Positions 1 to 11,471 of a DNA stretch of 64,000 nt are shown one piece after another (the stretch's first letter is position 1; each line of letters starts with the position of its first letter). A program made the translations under genes and the position numbers. The notes under the pieces are model-generated. The model searched no databases. It worked only from the letters and a program-made list of their open reading frames with translations, and was not told the origin of the DNA. The stretch comes from Crotophaga sulcirostris (lineage: Eukaryota > Chordata > Aves > Cuculiformes > Crotophagidae), in assembly GCA_013397455.1 (NCBI GenBank), contig VYZB01000077.1:1237014-1301013 (forward strand), written 5' to 3'.

Positions 1-215
1 CCCCCCGCCCCGCAGCCCGCGCTGCCCGCCAGCCTCCAGGGGCGCGGGAAGGCAAGGAGGGAGGAGGGATGCTCGCCTCCCCGCGCATCCCGCCGCCTTG
101 CCCGGGACGGGGGCAGTGCCGATCAGCGCCGGCAGGGAAGGGGTTACACCCGCAGGTGTCCCGCTCCTCCGCTCCCTTCTTTGCCCGCCGTCCCCTCAGC
201 CTTTCGAAGGGATTG
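1..215. promoter_or_regulatory. CpG-island edge, probable promoter/first-exon region
   Basis: The first 200 or so bases are strongly GC-rich with many CpG dinucleotides (for example GGCGCGGG, CCCGCGC, GCCGCC, CCGCCG). The sequence then drops abruptly to the AT-rich composition of the rest of the window. In vertebrates such an edge normally marks a promoter and first exon. The start site itself probably lies left of the window. Purine-rich (GGAGGGAGGAGGG) and C-rich SP1-like blocks are visible. No convincing splice donor was found, so I do not call an exon boundary. An 80-codon open frame starting at the ATG at 69 runs out of the island into AT-rich sequence and is probably chance. The island fits a non-coding first exon feeding the candidate start-codon exon at 11,358, but that link is inference. 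Confidence 0.7.
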
Positions 216-1084
216 TTCGATATGATAGAAGATGATTTTTGTGGTGCTGGTCTTGGGGGCAAAGCTTTTTTTTTTTTCCAAGAAATACTCTGTTCTTTAA
301 AACTAATTTAATAGGCAGTTTTTCTATCACAAAGTCAAAAATCAGAGTTTTGTTCGATTATTAAAATGTGACATTAAGTTGTTTTTTTTTTTTATTTTGT
401 CTTTTCGACTTCAAGGAATATAGCACTGCATTTAAATTGCAAAGAGCAGAGTAGCCCACGTTGATTTTTAGTAGCAAAACACTTTCATGGTTACATATGC
501 TCTAGCAAAATGTAGTACAGACAGCAGGAGTGGAGGGTTGCTACATTTGGACTCACCCTTACCATAGTCTTTTAAAATAAAAACCTGGTTATAAAAAGAG
601 AAATCAGTCATTCAGTGCTGTGAGAAGCTCTTTAAAAAGAGAATGTGGTGTGCGGAAAGTCCCAATGAAACAATTCCCAGATTAGAGCTGTTTGTGCTCT
701 GTCAAAAGCTGTGTAAGCATGAACCATGGTGAGGGCAGCCGTAGGATCACAGAGCAGTGATGGAGCAGGTGGTCTGGCTGCACCAGAAAATAAGAGACAG
801 GTGGGCAATCCGTCTGGGAATGCCCCTGGGTGGGGACTGCGGTTTAGGGAGGTACCTGGTGTTTCTTCTGGAGTCTGGTCTGGATCCGCTCCCCCAGACC
901 TTTGTTCTAGCCTGCAAACACCTTATTCTGTCAGATTTCAGTGTAAGGTAAACTGCAGGTATTTGCATCCTTGAACAACCTTTTAAAATGTAGAGATTAG
1001 CCTTTATGAATGGCTCAGCGACCTTCAGAATTGTAGAGTTTGTAACAGCATTGATAAACATGTTTACAACCCATCTAAGCAGAA
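216..1084. other. Non-coding, no gene seen
   Basis: AT-rich single-copy-looking sequence with short T-runs (about 267-280 and 380-392). Overlapping short open frames on both strands around 726-1061 have no recognisable motif and unbiased codon use. No transposon is recognisable. Confidence 0.5.
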
Positions 1085-1195
1085 ACTAAGCCACTGATTC
1101 CCCGAGAGCTGTGTTATTGATTGCGGGCCTGATGTTTCATTCCTGATATTCTTCATTAGCTGCATCTTCCCAAGTAAACTCAATCACAAAAAGGG
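1085..1195. promoter_or_regulatory. Possible conserved non-coding element
   Basis: Short stretch with homeodomain/HOX-PBX-like words (TTATTGATTG, CTTCATTAGC, AATCACAAAA) and a CpG pair (CCCGAGAG, TTGCGGGC) inside AT-rich DNA. The style resembles conserved enhancers, but I cannot align other species, so this is only a candidate. Confidence 0.25.
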
Positions 1196-4100
1196 TAGGA
1201 GGGAAAAGGAAGCAAGTCACTCTTTTTCTTGTTTGCATCTCTGCCCTCCTTGCACTGCAAGTTCTGTCGCTGTGGGCAAGGTGAGGGACAGACTGCTCTG
1301 GCAGGAGGATTTTAAAATCTTCTAAAGGTCATTTAGAACAGTTTCTCTAAGTCATCTGGAAACTCTTGCTTCATGTGCATTTAGAGAAGTTCACATTATT
1401 TTCTCTGTTTCTTTCATTCAGTTACTTAATTATGGAATCCATAAATATTACTGCTCAGAATAACTTTTCCTTCTGATATATCAAGCATCATAAGATAATG
1501 ATTTCTCAAACGTCTAGACACTTTTAATGCTCTTTTACCTTTTTTTTAAACCTCTTTGTGGCACAGTGTCTCTTCTCCCTCTGTCTGAGTGCTAATTCTA
1601 CTGCATGGCCAGGGAGAGTAAAAGGTGAATTTACCATGGAGTTCTGTGATACAAGTCAAGCTACCAGGAAAAAACTTTAGTGGTTGGACCAAGAAAGTTT
1701 TGCCCAGATTTTTTGATGTGACAGTGAGCTGTGCTGTGGCTCCTTGGGAGAAACATGGGCAGGGGCAATTCCTGGGGGAGCCTGCGGGACAGCTGCCAAC
1801 CATAACCCCCCCAGCCCCGAGCAGTGGGTGGGGGTGTGGGTAACACAGATGGTGAGTGCCCCTGCCCAGCCCTCCCAGGGCCCCCACCACGCTGGGCTGC
1901 CTGGAAAAATCATGGAAGTGAACTCCCACCCAGTGAGGTGGGTCTGCGTTTTGCAGCTCTCCTTATAATGAAGTGAGCTAGGAGAAAGGTCTTTTTATTT
2001 ATAAGAACGGAAATTGTGTGTAAAGTCCTTAAAATCAAGGAGGCCACAGCTGGGGACTTCATATGCTTTTAAAAGCTTTTCCAACTCAAAGTTGTTTCTC
2101 TGTCCTTCCTATGCTGTTTCCATAGCGAGTCACACCTACTGCCACTTTAGGCAATTGGCCTAATTCCTGAAATTTCTGAATTTTAATTTCTCAGCTCAAT
2201 AGCTTGAGCTCTTTATCATCTGCATATGGAAGTGGATTGCATGGGTTTGTGTGAATAAAATTTTCCTTTTTAGCTTTTAGGTTATATGGTTCTAAACAAA
2301 AGTTAAATGTTATGTTCAGAGTGTGTAGTGCATTCTTTATTTTCTCATTTGTTCTGAAGTATTATTTATTATAGCTTGGTTGTAGCACTATTTGATAAAT
2401 GAAACAATAATTATTTCTTCATAACATATTGTAAAAATGTTATAATGATAACAACTATTGTCTGTTATGTTTTTCACACTTGCTATATTACTATAGCCAG
2501 TAATATAATAATTACAGTTTTGTCTTGAGTTGTGATGGTGAAAAAGATTGCAAGAGTATTAGGATAAGCAAACTTGTAAGAAGGGTGGCTGCTGTAGAGG
2601 GCAGGTTGGTTCAGTGTTTTAAATAACTTCAATTGTGTTTTGCCCTTGTGTATTTTGTTTTTTTCATGAATGTATATAAAATTCATTCCCATTGGTTGAT
2701 ACAGTTTGGAGACATGGAGGGCTGAAACTAAATACTGCTGTTTGAACTTGGTGCATTTTTTGCTGACAAAGAGCACATGATGCGTCTTTGTGTAGATGTG
2801 TAAGCAGAACCCATGTATCAAGGTTCCCAGTCCTTAAGCTTTCAGTTTTTATTATGTTAAAAACAGTGAATTAATGAATTCATTTTCATGAAAATGCAGT
2901 CTGGTAGAAATCAGAGGAAAAGGATGTCTTCTGTCAAGCAAGAGATATGATAAAATTGAACAAACCAGCGTTTTAAAATGTTTTTTAGCATTTTTTTCCA
3001 GGGAACTGAGTGTCCTACAAATGCTCTTACAATCATTTCCTTTTCCTCCTCTGTAATATCCACACCAGTTGCCCAGGTTTGATAAAAATGCATCAAAATT
3101 TTAGTTTCATAAGAAGAGACTGTTGGCTTAGAGAAGAGAGGTCCTAGCCATCCCTTGACCCAATTGGAATGGGGATGGCTCTATGCAGAGCCCGGCAAGA
3201 GCTCAAGGATGTAGTATAGAAAGGTGAAGGAAAGCTGGCATTATTGTTTGGTAAATACATTATCGCTTCTTTTTTAAAATTAACTTCTAGTTTATGAATT
3301 GTTGGTATTTCTGGTCCCCATGAGTCAGGCTTCCAAAGGTATTTACGTGACTAAAGGTGCAGCTGGATGCTTACTGTCATTCGTAAGGGTGCTTGCAGTA
3401 TAAACAAATAAATAAGTAACTGGAAGTAGCTACGGATGTTTAACCTTAAGTGGTGCCTTTAAACGTCCCACTGGACCTCACACTGACAGCTTTGACAGTT
3501 CAGTGTTACAGCCTTCTTGTCCATTCATTCTCTTTCACTTGGACTTTAACAGAGGTTGAAAGAGGAAAAGGACTGTCTTCCCTTCTCATAGATGAGTCCA
3601 AATGAAGAAGAGAGACTTCTTGCACCTACTGGTGAAACTTGCATCTATTGCAAGTAGGTGCCTTTACTGCACGTTGAGAAGCAGAAGTAATGATAGATAG
3701 AAAATGTGAATTCTGACATTTGATCTGTTGTAAAGATTGAAAATAAGATGCTTCTTGCAGTATGTGAATGTTGTGGCTTACCAAAGAGAATTGTGGTTGA
3801 CCTTGAGACACAGAGAAGTTTTCTGATTGCATGGCAGGTAGATAAGAAAGGAGCATCCTTAGCCTTACTGTGAGGAGGGTCACTGGTTCGCATATTCAGT
3901 TGGTGGTTGATCCAGTGTACTGGAAGTGCCACTCATGCAGAGACACTGGAGCTGTGGCTCTGTGCTACCAAGGGCAGGCTGAGTTCAGAGGCAATTTTGT
4001 GATTTTCACAGAGCTGGAGGCCTCAGTTGACTGTAACCCAGCGCTTGGATCCCCCTGCACTGAGAGATGCTGTGATGTTACCCAGTTGAGCATTAGTTTT

Positions 4101-5354
4101 CCATAGCTGGGATGACTCACCTGCAACCATGCTTTCTCCAACCCATCCTATTTGGGTGTATTTTTCTGCTATCTGGGATGCAGTGGCTTCCACTGCTGAA
4201 AATACTGCCAATAGTGTTCCTTACTTGACTGCTTTTACCAGCTTGGGAGAAACCTAGTCTTTGTTGAAGGTTGTTACAACTCAGACTCAAATGTATTTGA
4301 TTTCTTAAAAAAGATTAATACAAGTTAAAAAACTACTTAAAATAAAACATGACTTCACACAGAGGAAAATTACTTTTAATTGCTCTGTGTAAATCTTGAA
4401 GCCTTGTATTAGTTATGATTACTTGTTTGCACTGAATTGTGCAGAAGCAGTACAGTTGTTTGTTGTTAGACCACAAACTTTTATAGACTGCATATATTTT
4501 ACAAACTATTTTAAAAGCCTGTGTAAAATAATAAGTGATGCCTTGCCTTTAATCTAAATTTATAATAGGTGTGGAAAGGCCTCCTAGAGCATGCATATAA
4601 TTATTACTCATTAAAAACACTGAACAGAACCACACAGGTTGAAAGTAAGCTTGGTTTGTAAGGCAACTTACACTTCTTTCCTGGGCTAGGTAAGTATTCC
4701 AGTGGCATGGTATGATTCATAGCTCAAGATTTTTCTTGTGTGTGTTTCATATTCTTTATTAACCATGACACTTGGTCTAATAGTCACGTTAATCTCTGGA
4801 TTCCCTCACTTTTTGTAGTGTGTTTGACACATAAAAAATAGAAAACTAATGTATTGAAAAAAAAACTCACAGCAAAGGAACTGGCTTTTGCATTCGCTTT
4901 TTATTCCATTTGTTAGTTATACATAAATAAACCCAGGGAAAGTAGGCATTCCTGTCGCTCTTTGATAATAAAGATCCCATGGAATGCTAAGAGCAAAGCT
5001 GTTTAATCCTGTTTGAGGCACAGAATTCACATTGTAAATGGTAATTTTATTTTAAAAAACGTAAGTTTACTTTATGTTTTCACCTTTAAAATATTCTTTG
5101 TTTCCTGTCCCAAACTGTTAGTGTGTTTCTTTGCTGAACAGTTTCAACTTACATTACAGATACAAATAAAGTTGATCCCACTGGGTAGTTTAAACATCGT
5201 ATTAATTTTGTAAGTAATTTAAAAAAAAATCTGGCAAGCAATTTGCTAGTATAATTTTAATGGTGTTTTACAGTTTGACTTTCATGTATATTTAGTATTC
5301 AATGAAAAATATGATCTTTTGCTATGTTTGGAGAGCTCTCCTTTTGGAATAACA
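1196..5354. other. Non-coding, no gene seen
   Basis: Long unannotated stretch. Local GC-richer patches occur at about 1730-1950 (C-tracts and G-tracts, 127 codons open on the minus strand) and 3880-4200. Neither carries a recognisable protein motif or transposon signature. The rest is AT-rich with short A and T runs. Confidence 0.45.
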
Positions 5355-5904
5355 TTATTGCTTTAAAATTGTATATGTATGTGTGTCTCCCACTTTTGGC
5401 CCTTTGTGGAGCTTCCTAACAGAGGCGTCCTGTTGGGCACCTCTGTCAGGGAGATGCACTCGGCAACCTGGGCATCCCTGGCACCAACTTTGGTACCTGA
5501 TGTGCATAGTCACCAGAGCTTCAACCATTGTAGTTGAAGGACTCCACACAAATACTCTATCAGGAGTACTTCTACACCAGTTATCTTTCAGTTTTAGAAC
5601 TTGTAAAAGTAATGGCAAATTATTAACTTCATTTTTGCATCTCTCCAGCCTTAAACCTTTGCCCTTCCCTGGTGCCCTGGGAGTTCTGGTCACAACATTG
5701 TCGGGTTTCTTTCTCCACCTCAGGAGAGGTTTCTTTGTATTTGACCGAGTCTCTTCCAACATGGGGAGACCCGAGGGCTCTTTTGATCTTGCTGATAAAC
5801 ATGCCAACATCTTTTGGTGGGAATTTTCTGTTATTCTCGCTCCACTTTCTTGCAATATCTTAGTTCGAATAAGTGTGCTGATCAGGCACAATCATTTCTT
5901 CTAG
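5355..5904. other. Unidentified block open on both strands
   Basis: A 178-codon frame on the minus strand (5891 to 5355) and a 173-codon frame on the plus strand (5383 to 5904) overlap almost completely. The block is GC-richer than its flanks. The minus-strand product is basic in its middle (around residues 50-85, with KKP and WRKKP) and ends with a Cys-containing segment. The plus-strand product is hydrophobic. I recognise neither. No signal peptide, zinc finger, reverse-transcriptase or other domain is evident. It ends about 55 bases before an ancient CR1 fragment. It may be a decayed retrotransposon or retrocopy piece, or chance. Confidence 0.3.
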
Positions 5905-5960
5905 GTTGCTTCCACTTGAATGGAAGATATTTCAGGCTAGAAATTTAAATTAGCAAATTA

Positions 5961-6456
5961 TTCATAAATAACTTGGAGAAGGAGGTACATAAGCAATGCT
6001 AGCAGACTGTGAAGAACTGTCAAAGGACCTTATGAGTCAAGTCAGTAGACAACACAGTGACAAATGAAATTCTGCAGAGACAAATGCAAACTGCCAGACC
6101 CTGGGCAAAACAGTTGTAGTCAAGATAGAAAGTAGTGGACACTTTGTTCAGTGCTCAGTAATACCTACCAAAAAAAAAGAATGTTCAGAGTTGTTAGGAA
6201 TCTGAAAAGTTTAGATGGGTTCAAGAGGAAGGTGGACAAGTACTTGAGAGACCTGTACTGAGGGTTGCTAGGCAGATGAATTCCATCAGACTCAGGAAAT
6301 CCTCTAAGCTGAAAAAGAAGGAAGCTGGGAAAATACGGGGCAATGGCATCTGCTTGTTCTGTTCTTGCTCTTCTGTGTCTGTTAATGCCCTTCGCTGGAG
6401 ACAGCACCAGGCGGATTGTTGGTCTGAAAGACTACTGTGGTTCTTGTGTTCTCAGC
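5961..6456 (+). mobile_element. Ancient CR1-type LINE fragment, 3' end, sense
   Basis: The segment matches the 3' part of the old CR1 layer shared by birds, crocodilians and turtles. It opens with TTCATAAATAACTTGGAGAA, followed by AGACTGTGAAGAACTG and ATGAAATTCTGCAGAGACAAA, which encode the reverse-transcriptase C-terminal region (the Phe-x-x-Asp-Lys-Cys-Lys type motif). After a gap it resumes with the 3' UTR ending in CTGGAGACAGCACCAGG, TTGGTCTGA and TGTGGTTCTTGTGTTC. Sequence between the two parts (around 6150-6200) is shortened relative to the family, so this is an internally deleted, non-functional copy. Identification is by recalled family consensus. Confidence 0.75.
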
Positions 6457-9400
6457 ACCCCCTTTTTCTTGTCAGTCCTAATTGTATACAGAAGCGTGAC
6501 ACAAACTCTCATCAGACGGCTTCTTCAAGACATGCTTAGGTTTACAGTGTTGTAGCACTTTCATAAGTACTATAAGGATTCAAAATGTAGTACAAATATA
6601 TATTCCCCAGGCTGTCATTAATGTAATTTGCTTGTGATGTGCTCTTTGTGTTTATAGTTCTTTCTTCTGTCTGTCTATCTTACTTCCTTGTGCTTTGTGT
6701 CTCCTCTGTTAACCTGGTCCAGCACCTAGCAAGATTTCTGTGGGTACATAAACCCTCCTGTTCATTTACCAGAAACGTTAGTTGTCAGTGAGAGAAAATA
6801 TTAAGGAAACAACATAATTTTAGTTTGTAATTGATTTTTCCTCTTTATTGTAAGTTAAAAGTAAGCACTCAGGTATTAAAAAAATAATCTTGATGTTTAA
6901 TTTCTATGACTGACGTAGAAAGAGTGACATTTTTTGGGTGCTGACCTAGAGTGAGCATAAGTGCCATAGGTTTTATACATGCCTATCCAGGACACTGGAG
7001 TGCTTGTTCTGCATTTTAAAAAAGGAAGCTTACCAATAAGCCAATAAAACTGAAATTTTTCAGCCCTCTCTCCTACAAATTTATTCCAGTAACATATCCT
7101 GGCACTCCATGCATTTTCAGTCAGCAGCACTGGGGAAAAAAGTCTGATGAGATGGACATGGATATTTACAGGGGTGCAAAAGCAGTGTCCTACCTCCCTT
7201 GCTGTTGTGCAGAGTGTGTTACCTGCAGACTGCATACTCACAGAGAGATCTGGAGCTGGCCCAGAGTCTATGTTTAGGTCAGTGTCAGCACTGAAAGTTG
7301 GTGTGGAATGTCTTCCAACAGATGTGCATGTTAGGTCCTGCACATCTGGGCAACTATCCCTTTTACGGGTATCCCTGAGGGTCGCTAGAAGGCAAGATCC
7401 TGTGTTGCATGTGCAGGAGCTCCAGGCTGAATCAGAGGTGGTCTTCAGTCACACCGCTGGAGTTAATTGTTCATAAAGCTGCTGAAAGGGCCCTGCTAAA
7501 TTTCATTTTTAAAAAATACCTTTCTCTCTTTCATTTTATTTCCTTCCTTTTTTTTTTTTTTTTGTAGTTAGCTGTTACACTTGGCAGGTTCCTTTCCTAG
7601 CATTTGGAAATAATTGTTTTCTAAATGCTACCGAGGTTATCTGCCAAATTTAACACCTTAAGAGGAAGTGGAGGTGGGAGACGAGAGACCTACCTGGGAA
7701 TGGAGTGAATGTAGTGAGCTGAAGTGCTAAAAAGGAAACTTACCAAATCGAAACCATCAAGTTCTTTAACATTAATTTTAAAATACCACGCACTGTTTTC
7801 TAAATGGTAAAAAAAGGACATTTCATAACCTCTTTCTTTCTCTACCAAATGAAATGATAAAGCACAAGTGGCTTTTATGGGGCTTTTTGTTTGGTTGGAT
7901 TTTTTTCTTCTTCTTGAGAATAAGGGAGATACAATTTGTGGAGATAACAATTTTATCTAGATGTTACTAGAAAATCCTATCATTTCATGAGAAAGTGTGA
8001 TCAGTCTGTCAAACTTCTTTTTTCCAAAAGAAAAAAAGAGTGAAGCAGCATCCACTGATGGCACTAAAAGTGCAGACTTTGCAGTGGCATAATCAACCGG
8101 GGGGTCCTACATCAGAGCAGTTCTGCCAGTGGCACAGGAAGAAGGAAAAAAAGTTTAATCCCTTCTCCTTGGTGATGGAAAGGGTAAGGTAGCCCAAGGT
8201 ATCGTTGTGTTCCTGCTGTTTGTGATCACACTGAGGTTCAGCAGGGGCTCACTGCAGCTGAATGTGCGTTTACGGCAGCCCTGGGAAGGCGCTGAGGTAC
8301 GGGTAGGAGTAGCAGAGTAAGGCTGGTGTGGGGAACGCTAATTTTTTATGGAGAACAGCTCAGCAAGTGTGAGAGATCAGGCTTCTTGTCCTTGAATGAT
8401 GGTGTCTAAATGCTGGGAGTGGGCCCTGGCCAGTTACTTTTTGGTCACCCTTATGTTCAGTGCTTTCTGTGCAAGCGATCACTCTCTGCCGGTACTTTCC
8501 AACCCTAAGAGATTATTTCACAGTGTCCCTGGCTGCGTTTAACATCTGCTTCCCATGGAATCAGCCACTCGCTTTCGTAAGGTTTTCAGCTGGGCGCTCA
8601 GACGGGGACAACCCTTGCACACCAGGAGCTTGTTGGAGCTCCTGTCCACCTCTGCAGCCTGGCCGGAGAGCGGTTGACAACTGCCCTGCACCTGGCTGCA
8701 AAGGTGCAGGTTTAGATCCGTGCGCGCGGGGAAAACTGCACGGCGTTGGCTAACATTTAGAAGGGAATAAAATCCCCCGTAAATCACTTTCTGTACTTCT
8801 TTGCTCTTTGTGGGTTTTTTATTCCCTTTAAAATGTTAATAGCTGTTTGGAAAAGGGGGCCGCCAGTTATCATACCTGGTACAGCAGTATTGCTTTAGCT
8901 AGTGGGACCCTAACTGCTACCATAATGTATTTAATCATAATAGTATTTAACCAAGCAAATGACTTCCGAAGTAGCAGAGAAAAATAAAAGGCGATATGTA
9001 CTTCCATGACTCCCCTTCAGTTTAGGTCCTGTCTTTTTCAATAATTTGAGATATTTTCCCTCGTATTCGATGGCATGTTTTGCATACAACAACTTCTCTG
9101 TAATAGATACTCTATACAATTTAGATGTGATTTTTGATACATTAACAACTCAAGGGAATTCAATTAGTTTTCCTAAAGCTTTACTAAAAGTTAAAAATAA
9201 CTTAAGATGACAATTATAATAAGGATAACTAAGTTGCTCTTTTTCAAAAGTTGAATTTTTCAAAATTAATGTTACTTAATTTCATTGTAAATCAGCTGTT
9301 CTGTGTTAACATCTAAGCCCTCATGTTACTGCTAGTTTGATTCTGCTGCCAGAGGTCTCTGGTGTCTGCTGAGAAAGACAAGTCTTTTCCCCTAACAGTG

Positions 9401-9699
9401 TGTGGGGGTATGTATAGGACCTTTTCTTAAATCTCTTTTGCAGTGACTTGGAGGGCAGAATGTCAGAGCAAAATATGCAATAGTGGGCTCTTTTGATGCT
9501 GGTGTGTTATAGGAACCTCTCCCAGAGAAAATGTTTGCTACAGCAGCTTCTGCAAGCTAGGTCACCTAATTATGGGTTGAACTATGATCTACTCTAAAAC
9601 ATATATGCTTTTTCCTTATGGACTGTAATAGAAAATGCTTTTTAAATGTAGACGATTACCAGTCTTGGTAAAGTTTTCTTTCCATTAGTAAAGAGAGCA
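6457..9699. other. Non-coding, no gene seen
   Basis: AT-rich, with one long T-run (about 7548-7563). A GC-richer patch at about 8580-8760 contains several CpG (GTGCGCGCGGGG around 8720) but is too short and isolated to call an island. Open frames at 6897-7343 (-), 7147-7476 (+) and 8460-8753 (+) overlap each other and have no motifs. Confidence 0.45.
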
Positions 9700-9945
9700 C
9701 TGCTGATCTGAAAAGCTGTCAGGTCATTCACATACCAGCATTACATCAATTGACTTTTGAATATTTTTCCATTAGAAAAGGCTCCATTTTATTCTCTCGC
9801 TCGAGTGGCAGACTTTCAGCTTGTGCGGTTTTTCCATTTATTGAATTTTGCAATAAAAGACTTTTTGAAACAGATGTCAGTCATTGCTTAGGAGTGGGGC
9901 ATTGTGAGAGAACTGCTTTCTTCTGCTCTTTGCTATTATTTTTTT
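9700..9945. promoter_or_regulatory. Possible conserved non-coding element
   Basis: AT-rich stretch with ATCAATTGAC, TTTTCCATTA, TTTATTGAATTTTGCAATAAAAG and TCATTGC words interspersed with CpG-bearing bases (CTCTCGCTCGAG). Such preserved CpGs inside AT-rich sequence suggest constraint. There is no coding signal. Function is inferred from sequence style only. Confidence 0.3.
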
Positions 9946-10619
9946 TATAGTTAGGAGAAATTCTTTTCCCTTCCCCTCCCTAACTTTAATTGTCACTTTC
10001 TAAAGCATTGAATGATTTTCTAACCTATAATCTGGTGTCAGGACAAATACGAGCACCAAACCCTGATTTCATAGAAATATCTCAGATTGGCCATTGTTCT
10101 CAGCAGGAGCGGGACTGGATTTGATCTCTCAATTGTAAACCAGAAAGAAGGGAGTGGACGCATTACAGAAGCATGGTTCATATTAGCATCTTCTTTAGGG
10201 TGTGGAGTGGACTTGTTAACACTTTCTTAATGTTTAGATTTTATAGAAGTAGCCAAAGTTGTGCAATGAGTGGTGTCCAGTATGGATTCATTGTGCACAG
10301 ATCAATTGGACTTGAATGGATTTTTTTTTTTCTTGCAAGAATCCCATTTAAGTAGAACGATGCAGAATGAGATTTTGGATCCTGATCCAAAAATACACAT
10401 ATATGTTTCATGGGCAGAGTGCGTTTAGGACAAATTTATTATCTTCAGACCATCAGATCTTTGCTTGAAATAGATAAGCAAAATACTATTCACATCTCTC
10501 TCTATATAAGGCTTATACATATACGCACACACTAAAAAAAAAGATTCACATTTTTATTATTCTTTAGCACACTGCAGTTGCCCCATTTCTTTAAACAAAC
10601 CCCTTTTTTTCTAATGAAG

Positions 10620-11340
10620 ATTTTAGTTGATTTTGTTTTAATTACTTGAATGATTAATTCTAAATTTTAAGATGGTCATAGCATTTTATTCTAAAAAAAA
10701 TTGCCTCTGTAAGGAAGCCATATTTTGAATTCATGTCTGTTTGGGGGGTAAGCCTTTGCTAATTCATCTCCGCACTTCACTGTTATTTTTAACATCAAAG
10801 ACCAGCATTTCCAAAGGTGAGAGAACACAAAGCATTGCATATTTGTAATTTACAGGGGCTAGGACTGCGACCTAATGTAAACTTGAAGAGATTTAGTACA
10901 AAAATATCCTTAGCTTGAGGGCAACATTTTGAAAACTTTGTGGATTTTCTCTTTTATCCTAGCTCAATCTACAATCATATTTCTTTGTTATTATTTCCTC
11001 TTAGCATTAAAGTACAATTGACATTGATAGATATCAGGGAGAGGCTGAGCTTCACCAGGGGAAAAAAAAAAAGGATAAAAAAGAAAGGATGTGTTGTTGG
11101 CACAGAAATACCGTCAGTAGGAGAGTTCCTGGCTGCCTTTTATTCCTCTGCCGACAACGAGCACAACGGGGCTCTCAGTGCCTGCTTTTGACTTGTGTGG
11201 ATTTTTATTTGTTTTCAAGACTAATTCAATTCATCGAAGATAACCGCTCCCAACTTGTGAATACTTGTTAATTCATGGAAAGTTGCAGACATAAAGATCA
11301 GCTCTTAATTTCATGCCAACAAATTAATACAGCAATGTGG
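10620..11340. promoter_or_regulatory. Possible conserved non-coding block upstream of candidate exon
   Basis: Contains TAATTACTTGAATGATTAAT, GCTAATTCATC, a TCF/LEF-like word (ACATCAAAG near 10,792), TTTGTAATTTACA and, close to the exon, GCCGACAACGAGCACAACG, CTAATTCAATTCATCG and AACCGCTCCC. The mix of homeodomain-type and CpG-containing words just before an exon fits constrained regulatory or splicing-associated DNA. Two short plus-strand frames (10,940-11,191 and 11,089-11,271) overlap it and show no protein motif. Confidence 0.3.
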
Positions 11341-11357
11341 TACTGTCTTTTCTACAG

Positions 11358-11465
11358 GTGTGTGTGTACTAGGACTGTCTGAAACTCACTGTAACTAATA
11401 GCCTGTATGCAGTTTGGAAGAAGAAATATTCAATGGAAGACCCCCAGGGAATAAATGGGAAGTCT
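11358..11465 (+). CDS. Candidate start-codon exon (11 codons), EYA-like N-terminus
   Basis: A complete exon signature is visible. There is a pyrimidine-rich acceptor (TGTCTTTTCTACAG ending at 11,357), a 108-base exon, and a consensus donor GTAAGT at 11,466-11,471. The ATG at 11,433 opens MEDPQGINGKS and the exon ends exactly after codon 11 (phase 0). An in-frame TAG at 11,370-11,372 inside the exon rules out upstream extension in this frame, so 11,358-11,432 would be 5' UTR. The start context is moderate (T at -3, G at +4). The spacing M-E-D-x-Q-x-x-N-x-x-S recalls EYA4, a protein-tyrosine phosphatase/transcription co-activator, as I remember its N-terminus. EYA4 should be better conserved than this in birds, so a paralogue such as EYA1 or an unrelated gene is possible. 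No following exon is seen in the remaining 52 kb. Confidence 0.4.
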
Positions 11466-11471
11466 GTAAGT

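Noticed and set aside
69..311. 80-codon plus frame starting in the CpG island
   Set aside because: Runs from GC-rich island into an AT-rich T-run with no motif; more likely 5' UTR or intron read-through than a protein.
1801..1845. G-quadruplex near 1.83 kb
   Set aside because: Only three clear G-runs of three or more (GGG, GGGGG, GGG); a fourth run is missing.
1546..1968. Cluster of overlapping frames on both strands
   Set aside because: All arise from one GC-richer patch with C- and G-tracts; no domain and no splice context.
8700..8760. Second CpG island
   Set aside because: Only a few CpGs over about 60 bases, far below island length.
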